NCBI RefSeq assembly: GCF_004959855.1
Contig: NZ_SPNT01000003.1
Span: 434,001 to 498,000 of the forward strand
Reading direction: 5' to 3'
DNA length: 64,000 nt
DNA from: Nitratireductor sp. XY-223
Lineage (GTDB): Bacteria; Pseudomonadota; Alphaproteobacteria; Rhizobiales; Rhizobiaceae
Shown: in pieces, positions 46,608 through 55,609 of the stretch
How the letters are laid out: each line of letters starts with the position of its first letter
Position numbering within the stretch: position 1 is the stretch's first letter
Made by a program: the position numbers and the translations under genes
The notes under the pieces: model-generated
The model's database searches: none
What the model was told of the DNA's origin: nothing
Seen by the model: only the letters and a program-made list of their open reading frames with translations

Positions 46608-48014
46608 GTGCCCTTTAACGAGATGGAAGAAAAGGACGGTGTACGCGCCCCTTACAGGCGCATCGCCGACTGGATTGAAGAAACGGGCACCGAGTTACTT
46701 GGCCGCCGCAACGACGAGGCGGAGGCGATCTTCCGGAAAATCGGCATCACCTTCGCGGTCTATGGCGAGGGCGGCGATCCCGAGCGGCTGATCCCGTTCG
46801 ATCTTATCCCGCGCGCTTTCTCCGCCGCCGAGTGGGGGCAGCTCGACCGCGGCATCCGCCAGCGGGCACGGGCGCTGAACGCGTTCCTGTACGACATCTA
46901 CCACCGGGGCGAGATCATCAAGGCCGGTATCATTCCCGCCAGGCTGGTTTACTGCAACTCCGCCTTCCTGCCGCAGATGGTGGGCTTCGCACCGCCGGGC
47001 CGCGTCTACAGCCACATTGTCGGCATCGATATCGTGCGCACCGGACCCGGCAGCTTCCAGGTTCTTGAAGACAACTGCCGAACGCCCTCCGGGGTCAGCT
47101 ACATGCTGGAAAACCGCGAAATCATGGCGCGCATGTTTCCCGACGTCTTCAGCGGTGGGCCGGTGCAGCCGGTCGACCACTACCCCGACGAGTTGCTGCG
47201 CACGCTGAAGGAAGTCGCGCCGGCCTCTGGAACCGGTGATCCGACGGTGGTGCTGTTGACGCCGGGCTCGCTGAACTCGGCCTATTACGAGCATTCCTTT
47301 CTCGCCGATCTGATGGGCATCGAACTCGTCGAGCCGCAGGACCTTTTCGTCGATGACGCGAAGGTGTGGATGCGCACCACGCGCGGCCCGCAAAAGGTGG
47401 ATGTCATCTACCGGCGCATTGACGACGACTATATCGATCCGCTGACCTTCCGGCCCGACAGCATGCTCGGCATCGCCGGCCTGTTCGATGCCTACCGGGC
47501 CGGCAACGTCAATATCTGCTCGGCGCCAGGGGCCGGTGTTGCCGACGACAAGGCGATCTACATCTACGTTCCGGAGATGATCCGCTTTTATCTCGGCGAG
47601 GAGCCGGTGCTGGAAAACATCCCGACCTACCAGTGCGGCCGGGAGGACGAACTCGCCCATGTCCTGGACAATCTGGAGGAACTCGTCGTCAAGGAGGTTC
47701 ACGGCTCAGGCGGCTACGGCATGCTGATCGGACCGAAGAGCACCAAACAGGAGGTCGCCGAATACCGCAAACGCATTGTCGCAGATCCGTCCGAGTTCAT
47801 CGCCCAGCCGACGCTCGACCTTTCGACCGCGCCGACGCTTCAAAACAACCGGGTGGACGGTCGGCACGTTGATTTCAGGCCGTTCTGCCTGGTCGGGAAG
47901 AACATCCGGCTGGTTCCGGGCGGCCTGACCCGCGTGGCGCTGAAAGCCGGCTCGCTCGTCGTCAATTCCAGCCAGGGCGGCGGCGTCAAGGACACCTGGG
48001 TGCTGCGGGAATGA
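46608..48014 (+). CDS. Circularly permuted ATP-grasp protein (type 2)
   Basis: A protein of about 468 residues from GTG 46608 (VPFNEMEEKDGVRAPYRRIA), the usual length and start for this family; ATG 46512 would add 32 unrelated residues. AAGG lies six bases before the GTG. Family blocks include ITFAVYGEGGDPERLIPFDL, FQVLEDNCRTPSGVSYMLEN and VKEVHGSGGYGMLIGP. It should activate a carboxylate with ATP to form an amide or peptide bond. It is the first gene of a conserved four-gene set with alpha-E, transglutaminase-like and Anbu proteins. Confidence 0.92.
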   Translation: MPFNEMEEKDGVRAPYRRIADWIEETGTELLGRRNDEAEAIFRKIGITFAVYGEGGDPERLIPFDLIPRAFSAAEWGQLDRGIRQRARALNAFLYDIYHRGEIIKAGIIPARLVYCNSAFLPQMVGFAPPGRVYSHIVGIDIVRTGPGSFQVLEDNCRTPSGVSYMLENREIMARMFPDVFSGGPVQPVDHYPDELLRTLKEVAPASGTGDPTVVLLTPGSLNSAYYEHSFLADLMGIELVEPQDLFVDDAKVWMRTTRGPQKVDVIYRRIDDDYIDPLTFRPDSMLGIAGLFDAYRAGNVNICSAPGAGVADDKAIYIYVPEMIRFYLGEEPVLENIPTYQCGREDELAHVLDNLEELVVKEVHGSGGYGMLIGPKSTKQEVAEYRKRIVADPSEFIAQPTLDLSTAPTLQNNRVDGRHVDFRPFCLVGKNIRLVPGGLTRVALKAGSLVVNSSQGGGVKDTWVLRE

Positions 48015-48018
48015 CGCC

Positions 48019-48942
48019 ATGCTGAGCCGCGCCGCTGAAAACCTGTTCTGGCTGGGCCGCTACATGGAGCGCGCCGAGGCCACCGCCCGCATGATTTCGA
48101 TGGGGCAGCGCATGGCGACCCTTCCGGGTAGCCAGGGGCAATCGGAATGGACATCCCTCATGCAGGCGACGGGCGCCCCGATGCCGGACGGCAGACCGGT
48201 CACCGAGGTCGATATCGTCGCCGAACTCATACTCGACCCGGTCAGTCCGTCGGCGGTCCAGGCCTGCTTCGCCAAGGCAAGGGAGAACGGCAGGGCGGTG
48301 CGCACGGCGCTGACGCAGGAAATGTGGGAGAGCCTCAACGAGGACTGGCGCTACCTTGAATCGATAGACACGCAGGCGGCCCGCCGGCAGCTCGACCATC
48401 TGCTCGAATGGATCCGCAAGCGCGCGGCGATCTTCCGCGGCGCCGTCGAAACCGCGATGCTGCGCACCGAGGGTTACTTCTTCCTGAGGCTCGGCAGCAA
48501 TATCGAACGCGCCGACATGACGTTGCGGCTGTTGAACGTGAAGTATTTTCTGCTGCTCCCCGAGACGGAGGTGGTCGGCGGCGGCCGTGACCATCACCAG
48601 TGGATGTCTATGCTGCACGCGGTGTCGGGCCTGCGCGCCTACCACCACCACTATGGCGGCGACTACGCGCCCTGGAACATTGCCGATTTCCTGCTGCTCA
48701 ACCAGACTTTCCCGCGCTCCGTCGCATTCAGCTACAGCCAGATCCACGGCTGTCTCGACAAGCTCGACAAGAATTACGGCGGCGCGCATAACTGCCAGCG
48801 CACCGCGAAGACCGAGCTCAACCGTCTGTCCCGTCTCGATATCAACGCGGTCTTCAGCGATGGCCTGCACGAATTCATCAACGACCAGATCGCCAAGACG
48901 GCGCGCATCAGCAAGGAGGTGTCGGATGCCTACCACTTCTGA
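48019..48942 (+). CDS. Alpha-E domain protein (DUF403)
   Basis: A 307-residue helical protein. It opens with LSRAAENLFWLGRYMERAEA, the alpha-E signature, and continues with ETAMLRTEGYFFLRLGSNIE and FLLLNQTFPRSVAFSYSQIH. The family is always linked to the circularly permuted ATP-grasp enzyme and is believed to act with it in making a short peptide or peptide-like modification. It starts four bases after the previous stop. The biochemical role is not established. Confidence 0.92.
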   Translation: MLSRAAENLFWLGRYMERAEATARMISMGQRMATLPGSQGQSEWTSLMQATGAPMPDGRPVTEVDIVAELILDPVSPSAVQACFAKARENGRAVRTALTQEMWESLNEDWRYLESIDTQAARRQLDHLLEWIRKRAAIFRGAVETAMLRTEGYFFLRLGSNIERADMTLRLLNVKYFLLLPETEVVGGGRDHHQWMSMLHAVSGLRAYHHHYGGDYAPWNIADFLLLNQTFPRSVAFSYSQIHGCLDKLDKNYGGAHNCQRTAKTELNRLSRLDINAVFSDGLHEFINDQIAKTARISKEVSDAYHF

Positions 48943-48954
48943 CGGCAAGGGTTG

Positions 48955-49764
48955 ATGCGGCTGAACGTGCGTCATCGCTCCGAGTACGGTTACGAGCCCG
49001 CCGCGGCACGGGTCTCGTTGCGGCTCAAGCTGTTTCCATCGGTCTATGACGGGCAGTCGGTCGAAGGCTGGACCGTGACGGTCAACGGCGATCCGGTCGA
49101 GCCGATCTACATCACCGGCTATGGGGACGAAATCGCGCTTTGGCAAAGCGACGGCGCTGTCTCCAGTGTCGAGGTCTTGGCGCACGGCATCATCGCGACC
49201 GAGGACAAGGCCGGGGTCGTGCGCGATCTGCCGAAAAAGCCGCCATCGAGCATCTTCATGCGCGACACCGAATTGACGCGCGCTGATGCCGCGATACAGG
49301 CGCTTGCGGAAGCGGCGCGCAAGGAAGACCAGCTCGAGACGACGCACGCGCTGTCGCTTGCGGTCCGCGAGGCGATTGACTACCGGCCGGAGGCCACGAC
49401 CACGAGCACCACGGCGGCCGAGGCGATGGCAATCGGCGCCGGCGTTTGTCAGGATCACTCCCACGTCCTTATTTCCGCCTGCAAGGCGCTCGGCATTCCG
49501 GCGCGCTATGTCACCGGCTACCTGAAGGCGGCCGATGAAGAGGACGAACTGCTCGAGACCCACGCCTGGGTGGAAGCGCATATCCAGCATTTCGGCTGGG
49601 TGGGGCTGGACCCCTCCAATGGCGTCTCGCCCACCGATCACTACATCAGGATTGCCTGCGGGCTGGACGCCGACGACGCGACTCCGATAAAAGGCCATGT
49701 GGTCGGCGGCTCGCAGATAACGCTCTCGGCGGATGTCGCGGTTTCCGACAGTCAGCAGCAGTAG
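48955..49764 (+). CDS. Transglutaminase-like cysteine peptidase family protein
   Basis: A 269-residue protein. The N-terminal Bact_transglu_N domain (LNVRHRSEYGYEPAAARVSL) is followed by a papain-like core with the triad Cys in AIGAGVCQDHSHVLI, His in LLETHAWVEAHI and Asp in WVGLDPSNGVSPTDHYIRIA. Start at ATG 48955 (an adjacent TTG adds one residue). In this cluster it is thought to cleave or transfer the peptide made by the ATP-grasp/alpha-E pair. It is cytosolic, with no signal peptide. Confidence 0.92.
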   Translation: MRLNVRHRSEYGYEPAAARVSLRLKLFPSVYDGQSVEGWTVTVNGDPVEPIYITGYGDEIALWQSDGAVSSVEVLAHGIIATEDKAGVVRDLPKKPPSSIFMRDTELTRADAAIQALAEAARKEDQLETTHALSLAVREAIDYRPEATTTSTTAAEAMAIGAGVCQDHSHVLISACKALGIPARYVTGYLKAADEEDELLETHAWVEAHIQHFGWVGLDPSNGVSPTDHYIRIACGLDADDATPIKGHVVGGSQITLSADVAVSDSQQQ

Positions 49765-49773
49765 GAAATACCT

Positions 49774-50508
49774 TTGACATATTGTGTTGCCATCAAGCTG
49801 GACGCCGGTCTGGTATTGCTCTCCGACACGCGCACCAATGCGGGCATGGACAACATTTCCCGCTACGGAAAGATGCACTGCTGGGAAGTGGACGAGGAAC
49901 GGGCGATCGTCATGCTCTCGGCCGGCAATCTGTCGATCACCCAGGGTGTTGTCACCCGGCTTGAAAAACAGATCGAAACCTCGGCCATCGATCCCGAGAT
50001 GGAGACGATCCTGAGTGCGGACAGCATCTTCCGGGTCGCGCAGATCGTCGGCGAGACGATGCGACAGGTGCAGGAACGCCACCGCGAGGGCATGGAGGCA
50101 CAGGGCACCGCGTTCGACGCCACAATGCTCGTCGGCGGCCAGAGAAAGGGCGGTTCGCTGCGCCTCTTTCTCGTCTACACCGCCGGAAATTTCATCGAGG
50201 CGACCGCCGACACACCGTTTTTCCAGATCGGCGAGCACAAATACGGAAAGCCCATCCTGGACCGGGTGATCACGCCGCAGACACCGCTGGAAAAGGCGAA
50301 GCTCGCGGCATGCGTGTCGATGGACTCGACGCTGCGCAGCAACCTGTCGGTGGGCATGCCGCTTGACCTGGCGATCATCGAGACGGGCGCGCTGAAGATT
50401 ACGGAGAGACGCCGCATCGAGCCGGATGACAAGGATTTCGGGCGGCTCTCCGATGCCTGGTCGCAGGCGCTCAACTCGGCCTTTCACGACCTTCCGCACG
50501 TTTTCTGA
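49774..50508 (+). CDS. anbu: Anbu proteasome-related peptidase
   Basis: A 244-residue Ntn-hydrolase of the ancestral proteasome-like Anbu family. TTG 49774 places Thr at position 2 (MTYCVAIKL), the expected catalytic Thr after Met removal, and AGGA lies upstream at good distance. Landmarks are GLVLLSDTRTNAGMDNISRY, VMLSAGNLSITQGVV, FDATMLVGGQRKGG and ACVSMDSTLRSNLSVGMPLD. Anbu assembles into open helical or lock-washer oligomers. It is the last gene of the four-gene cluster, whose product or target is still unclear. Confidence 0.94.
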   Translation: MTYCVAIKLDAGLVLLSDTRTNAGMDNISRYGKMHCWEVDEERAIVMLSAGNLSITQGVVTRLEKQIETSAIDPEMETILSADSIFRVAQIVGETMRQVQERHREGMEAQGTAFDATMLVGGQRKGGSLRLFLVYTAGNFIEATADTPFFQIGEHKYGKPILDRVITPQTPLEKAKLAACVSMDSTLRSNLSVGMPLDLAIIETGALKITERRRIEPDDKDFGRLSDAWSQALNSAFHDLPHVF

Positions 50509-50524
50509 CCGATTGCGGATGCGG

Positions 50525-50908
50525 TCAGAACAGGCGCTGCGTCAACGGTGTCGCAAATGTCAGGATGTTGCCGTCGACATCGCACAGGCTCATCTGCCGC
50601 GTTCCGGAAGGCGTGTCCTGGGGCGGTTCATGGATTTCGACGCCGTTTCGCGTGCACTCGGCATGAAACTGGTCGACATCGGCGACATCAAGCATCAGCC
50701 TGACGCCGACCACCCCGTCATCGGCATGTTCCGACAACAGGAGCCTGATGCCGTCACGGCTCACGGCGGCAATTACGGGAAAGGCCGGATCCACCTGTCG
50801 ACGCCACTCCTCGGCAAACCCGATGCTGCGGTAGAACGGCATTGCCAGTTTGTAGCTTGCGATGCGGACAATCGGTGTGCAGCGTTCGATGCGGGTCGAA
50901 AAATCCAT
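50525..50908 (-). CDS. VOC-family protein (bleomycin resistance/glyoxalase-like)
   Basis: A 127-residue VOC protein with CTPIVRIASYKLAMPFYRSI and VRLMLDVADVDQFHAECTRN as the two repeats and QMSLCDVDGNILTFATP at the C-terminus. It lacks strong metal-ligand signatures in the first repeat. Specific ligand or reaction unknown. It converges with the anbu gene, 17 bases away. Confidence 0.82.
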   Translation of the reverse strand: MDFSTRIERCTPIVRIASYKLAMPFYRSIGFAEEWRRQVDPAFPVIAAVSRDGIRLLLSEHADDGVVGVRLMLDVADVDQFHAECTRNGVEIHEPPQDTPSGTRQMSLCDVDGNILTFATPLTQRLF

Positions 50909-51475
50909 TGGGCAGTCAACCTGATTCCATAGTGTTCAGAGGAAACTATAGCCCGGCGCGCCGATTTTGGCATAGCCGGCGTGATGGACAGGGGCAAAAG
51001 GATCAGACAGTTGCGACGGCGGCAAAAAGAAGCGGGCAAGAACTCGCGCTCTCGCCCGCCGGATCCCGCGAGTGATGGGAAGGGTGAAATCTCGCAGGGA
51101 ACCGAGCCTTCCTTTCCGGCCGGTCATGCCGACTTTGAAGGAAGTGCATCGTGTTGCGCTGGAACGCCGCCGCCCGATCCAGGCTGGATGGCCGATATTG
51201 GGGTAACTTTTCCGCGCCTCAGTCTTCTGATCGAGTATTAAGGACAAAAATTCTGGTTGGCGCAATCATTTAAAGTCGGAATTGAAGTTTTCCGGTCGAA
51301 TTTCACAAAAAACCAATTTAAATCATAGCTGATGTACGATTTTACAAGGAGAACGGACAAAAAATGCAAAAAATCGCCGGGGCGGTACAAAAATATATAT
51401 TGACTATTTAGTAAAGATACAGGTGTTTACATCAATAGAACTGCGTAATTAATTTTGTCGGGCACGAAAAAGAAA
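50909..51475. other. Gene-free stretch with an AT-rich segment
   Basis: No supported gene in 567 bases. Bases 51241-51470 are strikingly AT-rich relative to the rest of the window and contain short A/T runs and TTGACT at 51400-51405, which could be a promoter -35. Small ORFs here show no motif and unnatural composition. Confidence 0.6.
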
Positions 51476-51494
51476 GGCCGCCCAGGGGGCGGCC
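51476..51494 (-). terminator. Rho-independent terminator of tpa
   Basis: GGCCGCCC (51476-51483) pairs with GGGCGGCC (51487-51494) around AGG; on the minus strand it is followed by TTTCTTTTTCG. It lies 25 bases beyond the aminotransferase stop. Confidence 0.88.
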
Positions 51495-51519
51495 CATTCA
51501 CTGTCGCGGATGTCGAGGG

Positions 51520-52902
51520 TCACGCCGCGACGCGGGTGAGTGCATTGTCGATGGCATCGACGATGGCATCCAGGTCTTCCCTGGTGCAGATCAGCGCCGG
51601 GCTCAGGCACAGTGTGTTGTTGTACGCGTCGAAGCTGCGGTTTGTGGCGCCGATCAGGACGCCGTTGGCCATGCAGTCGGCCACGACGGCCTGGGCGACG
51701 CTCTCGTCGACCGGTTCCTTCGTTGTCCTGTCCTTGACGAGCTCCAGGCCGCAGAAAAGGCCCTTGCCGCGCACATCGCCGATCAGTGCATGCCGGTCCT
51801 TCAACTCGCCCAGACGGCCCATCAGGTATTCACCCATCGAGGCGGCGTTTTCCAAGAGGTTCTCGTCTTCGATGATGCGCATGTTCTCAAGCGCCGCGGC
51901 CGGACCGGCCGCGCATCCCCCGAACGTGGAGATGTCGCGGAAATAGTTCATCGGATCCGACGGGTCTGACTTGAACTCGTTGAAGACGTCTTCGGTTGTC
52001 ACCGTGCACGAGATCGCCGCGTATCCGGAGGCAACGCCCTTGGCCATCGTCACGATGTCCGGACGGATGCCGTAGTGCTGGTATCCGAACCACTTGCCCG
52101 TGCGCCCGACTCCGCAGACGACTTCATCGATATGCAGCAGGATATCGTATTTGCGGCAGATCTCCTGGACCGTCGGCCAGTATCCTTCGGGCGGCGTAAT
52201 GACCCCGCCGCCTGCGGTGATCGGCTCGAGCACGATCCCGCCCACCGTCTCCGGCCCCTCGCGCAGGATAACGTCTTCGATCGCCCGTGCGGCTTTCACG
52301 CCATAGTCGGCGCAGTCGCCGTATTGAGAGCGGTACTCGAGACAGTGCGGCACTTCCACAAAGCCCGGGGTGAAGGGGCCGTACTGGTCCTTGCGCTGGT
52401 TCTGGCCGGTCGAGCTCAGAGCGGTGATCGTCGTGCCGTGATAGTCCCTCTCACGGTAAAGTATCTTGTGCTTGCGGCCGCCATACTTGTTGTGCGCGAT
52501 CTGACGGACAATCTTGTAGGCCTTCTCGTTCGCCTCCGAACCGGAGTTGGAGAAATAGACCCGGCTCATGCCCGGCATTTTTTCGACCAGTTTCCTGGCA
52601 AAGCGGGCGCCTGGAACGTTGCCGGCGGAGTTGGCGAAATAGTTGAGTTTCACCAGTTGCTCGCGCACGGCGTCCGCGATGGTCTCGCGTCCGTAGCCGA
52701 CATTGACGGTCCACACACCGCCCGAGACCGCGTCCAGATATTCCTGGCCCTTTGCGTCCCAGACGCGCATTCCCTTGCCTTCGATGATGACCAGCGGATC
52801 GCTGTTCTCGTAACGCTTGTGCTGGCTCAGGTGATGCCAGACATGCGTCCGATCGCTCTCGATAACCTCACTGAAATCGTTGCTGCCAAGTGATATGTTC
52901 AT
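51520..52902 (-). CDS. tpa: Taurine-pyruvate aminotransferase
   Basis: A 460-residue class III PLP aminotransferase. DRTHVWHHLSQHKRYENSDP, GKGMRVWDAKGQEYLDAVSG and GVWTVNVGYGRE are the distinctive N-terminal blocks of Tpa; YFSNSGSEANEKAYKIVRQI binds the cofactor phosphate, HIDEVVCGVGRTG contacts the ring, and the Schiff-base Lys is in VTMAKGVASGYAAI. Tpa converts taurine and pyruvate to sulfoacetaldehyde and alanine. The next enzyme, sulfoacetaldehyde acetyltransferase (xsc), is not in the window. A LysR gene lies upstream on the same strand. Confidence 0.9.
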   Translation of the reverse strand: MNISLGSNDFSEVIESDRTHVWHHLSQHKRYENSDPLVIIEGKGMRVWDAKGQEYLDAVSGGVWTVNVGYGRETIADAVREQLVKLNYFANSAGNVPGARFARKLVEKMPGMSRVYFSNSGSEANEKAYKIVRQIAHNKYGGRKHKILYRERDYHGTTITALSSTGQNQRKDQYGPFTPGFVEVPHCLEYRSQYGDCADYGVKAARAIEDVILREGPETVGGIVLEPITAGGGVITPPEGYWPTVQEICRKYDILLHIDEVVCGVGRTGKWFGYQHYGIRPDIVTMAKGVASGYAAISCTVTTEDVFNEFKSDPSDPMNYFRDISTFGGCAAGPAAALENMRIIEDENLLENAASMGEYLMGRLGELKDRHALIGDVRGKGLFCGLELVKDRTTKEPVDESVAQAVVADCMANGVLIGATNRSFDAYNNTLCLSPALICTREDLDAIVDAIDNALTRVAA

Positions 52903-53060
52903 TGTCTTGCTCCAGGGGCCGCCGACCGGTCCATCAAAGCGGACCTGTGGTCAGTACAACACGTTGTTGAGGCGACAATCCCATGCAAGCCGGGCATCGC
53001 GATAGCCCCAGTTCCGAATGCTCGATGACGCCAGATTTTGGCTGGCGCCAGCAGCGACTT

Positions 53061-53981
53061 TCAATGGTGATCCGGGGCGAACCAACCGTCGCCGAAGCGC
53101 CGCTTCAGAAAATCGACGACAGCGCGGACTTTGTAGGGAAGATAGCGGCGGCTTGGATAGACGAGCCACGCCGCGGCCTGTGCGTGGCCTCCGGCCATTT
53201 CGTATCCCGGAAGCACATTGACCAGCTTTCCCGCATTGATATCGGCCTGGACCATCCACTCGGCAAGCAGGGTCGGCCCAAGCCCGTCGCAAGCGCATTG
53301 TTGCAGCGCCTGAACCGACGAAATGATGATGTCTCCGTCAACTGGGATCGCGAACTCGTTGCCGTCAGCGTCCTTTGCAACCCAGTTCTGGTTATAGGCC
53401 GGAGCACGAAACAGCAGGCAGCGGTGCTCGGCGAGATCCATCGGATGCGTAATCGGGCCACGTGACTTCATATAGGCGGGACTGGCACAGACGATATAGC
53501 GCGTGTTGAACAGCTTGGTTGCAATGAGATCCCCCTCGATGCGACGGCTGAGGCGAACGGCAAGATCGACCCGGTTGGCAACCAGATCGACCTGGGAATC
53601 CGTCAGGTGGAGTTCGATTCGAAGATCCGGAAACTCCGCACGCATTTGCGGGAGCAGGGGAGTGAGGCAGATTTGGCCAAAGGCGACGCTCGCCGTGATC
53701 CGCATGCTCCCTGTGGCCCGTGCACTGACCGCCAGGGCCTCTTCGCGGGCATTGTCCAGATATTCAATCAGCGCTTCCATGCGATTGAGATAGATCTCGC
53801 CGGCTTCCGTCAGGGTCATGCTGCGGGTTGTTCGTTGGAAAAGCCTGATTCCCAGTTCAGTTTCAAGATTGGCCACCGCCCTTGAAACTGTCGACGGATC
53901 CTGGTTGTTCTCGCGGGCCACGGCGGCGAAGCTGTTCCGCTTCGCAACGTCCACAAACAGTTTGAGCGCTTCCAGATCCAT
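53061..53981 (-). CDS. LysR-family transcriptional regulator
   Basis: A 306-residue LTTR starting at ATG 53981 (MDLEALKLFVDVAKRNSFAA); the open frame extends 94 codons upstream but without family resemblance. The helix-turn-helix SFAAVARENNQDPSTVSRAV is followed by LGIRLFQRTTRSMTLTEAG and a CrgA-like effector domain with FPDLRIELHLTDSQVDLVAN. It is 158 bases upstream of tpa on the same strand and 116 bases from a divergent degenerate SDR gene. Either could be a target. Confidence 0.88.
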   Translation of the reverse strand: MDLEALKLFVDVAKRNSFAAVARENNQDPSTVSRAVANLETELGIRLFQRTTRSMTLTEAGEIYLNRMEALIEYLDNAREEALAVSARATGSMRITASVAFGQICLTPLLPQMRAEFPDLRIELHLTDSQVDLVANRVDLAVRLSRRIEGDLIATKLFNTRYIVCASPAYMKSRGPITHPMDLAEHRCLLFRAPAYNQNWVAKDADGNEFAIPVDGDIIISSVQALQQCACDGLGPTLLAEWMVQADINAGKLVNVLPGYEMAGGHAQAAAWLVYPSRRYLPYKVRAVVDFLKRRFGDGWFAPDHH

Positions 53982-54097
53982 TGCTGCACAATATGCACGA
54001 ATATCCTGCCGGTCGAGCAATTTATTGTTCCAGGTGGTCCAACTACTCTGACTTTGGGCGGCTGCAATGTTGAGTCTGAGACCAATCAGGATCACTG

Positions 54098-54811
54098 ATG
54101 GAGCTTCGTGACAAATTCGCGATCGATGCCGGCACTGGCAAGGAACCGGGCGAGGCCAAAGTTCGGAAGAATGCAGGGCGATGCGCTTCCGATCTTCTTG
54201 CCACACGTTCCAGCGGTGCCGTTGACCCCGTCGTGCCATCAATCCGCGGCGGAGCGGATGCAAATTTGTTCACAACGGTGCAAATCGGTGATTTTGCTCT
54301 TCTCAACGCTGCAGTTGGCCATCGTTGCGGCTCCTCCGGGCGCAATGACATCAACGCTTATAATGCGGGGTTAATCGAGCCGATTGATCGCATTGCGGGG
54401 CCGAACCCTGTGGCCTGGGGCAGGACAGTCGATGTCATTGAAATGAGCGTCTGGCCCGGCGGTCGTTCCGCGCGCTGCATCACGCCGAAACGGCGTGGTG
54501 AAGCGGGTGCGGGCGACGGTTCGGGAGCGGTGACAAGTCTTGAGGACTCCGGTCCGAGAGGAACGTCCGGCGGTGCATCGGTTTTGCCGACCGCCGGCAG
54601 GGAAAATCGGTGCCGCGGTCGCGAAACCTGCGTTTCCGGCACATATCCCGAAACGGTGGCAACCGGAATGCGGGTCGCCATCACGCCCTCCGGCACAAGT
54701 CCCGACAGCCGCGCGGTCCGCCTGGATCGCAATACGTCAAGCCCGGCGATACGCGCCTTTGCCGGTGCCTGTTCGGAGGCTGTCGCGGATTGTGCCGGAG
54801 GTGACGCCTGA
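54098..54811 (+). pseudogene. Eroded short-chain dehydrogenase/reductase gene, frame intact
   Basis: An open frame of 237 codons with a normal start and AGGA site follows the SDR layout from end to end, but the key residues are gone. MELRDKFAIDAGTGKEPGEA stands where TGxxxGIG is expected, INAYNAGLIEPIDRIAG keeps most of the NNAG block, AWGRTVDVIEMSVWPGG matches the next helix, and ETVATGMRVAITPSG matches the PGxVxT loop. The catalytic YxxxK position reads RGTSG. I read it as a decaying SDR pseudogene that has lost function by substitution before gaining stops. A highly diverged but expressed protein is the alternative. Confidence 0.6.
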
Positions 54812-54999
54812 CACGCAGGGCTCGCTTCTCACTCCACGAAACAACGCGACCGAACGAAGTCCGAAGACCGGACAAAGCCGCGCCGGCGACCGGATTCCCG
54901 GCGGCCCGGGTGAAAGATCGCGTTTCCGGTTAAGTCAAATTTAATCGGTAGCGTCACATCCTTGCCGTGTATTTTCGGTGCAAATGGTGGGCGGACCAT

Positions 55000-55341
55000 A
55001 TGACACAACACAAAGATAGCTACGACTGGAACGAGTCCCAATGCGCGTTCTTTTGGGAATACAAGGTCAAGCCCGGAAACGCTGCAGCCTTTGAGGCTTT
55101 CTACGGCGTACAGGGGAAATGGGCGCAACTGTTCCGGCATGCAGACGGCTATATCAAGACGGAACTGCTGCGCGATCCGGACGATCCGACGCGATATCGT
55201 ACCGGCGACTACTGGAAGTCGCGGGACGCGTTTCTGGCTTTTTTGCGCGATTATTCCGAGCAATATGATGCGCTCGGTGCGAAGTGCACCGACCTTACGG
55301 CGGAACAGTCGAACCTGGGCATGTTCCTGGCTGCGGGTTAG
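55000..55341 (+). CDS. Antibiotic biosynthesis monooxygenase (ABM)-like protein
   Basis: A 113-residue protein with the ferredoxin-like alpha/beta pattern of ABM and heme-degrading dimeric proteins: FFWEYKVKPGNAAAFEAFYG, then HADGYIKTELLRDPDDPTRY, a tryptophan strand DYWKSRDAFLAFLRDYSEQY and a C-terminal helix. Start at ATG 55000; an upstream frame adds 11 doubtful residues. The usual family length is about 100 residues. It lies between the eroded SDR and nsrR; function unproven. Confidence 0.7.
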   Translation: MTQHKDSYDWNESQCAFFWEYKVKPGNAAAFEAFYGVQGKWAQLFRHADGYIKTELLRDPDDPTRYRTGDYWKSRDAFLAFLRDYSEQYDALGAKCTDLTAEQSNLGMFLAAG

Positions 55342-55534
55342 ACCGAAACAAGACGCCCGGCCATCGGCCGGCGCAACGCTGCTAGTCCGGCGCGCAGTGT
55401 CTGGATTCCGCCGGCCGAATAAGCCGTTTCGGCTGACACATCGTCGGCAGGTCCGTCGCCCCAAGATAATTCCATCGAGATCACTTTAGTACGCCGCAGG
55501 CCCGTCTTGCGCACATGCGGCGGCACTACATAAT

Positions 55535-55551
55535 TGGTATTTTAAATACCA
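55535..55551. promoter_or_regulatory. NsrR operator
   Basis: TGGTATTTTAAATACCA is a perfect 8-1-8 palindrome matching the NsrR pattern (ATTT-N-AAAT core with flanking pyrimidine/purine arms). It lies 59 bases before the nsrR start, consistent with nitric-oxide-responsive autoregulation of nsrR-nnrS. Confidence 0.85.
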
Positions 55552-55609
55552 CTTACATCTGATACCCTGCAGGTTGATTGGATCTTGATCAACAGAGTCA
55601 ATTTTTACG

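Noticed and set aside
47986-50499. An 837-codon antisense ORF across the Anbu cluster
   Set aside because: It mirrors three well-supported genes on the other strand and has no recognisable domain.
50981-51241. An 86-codon plus-strand ORF after the VOC gene
   Set aside because: Composition is odd, no motif, no ribosome site, and overlapping frames on both strands are also open.
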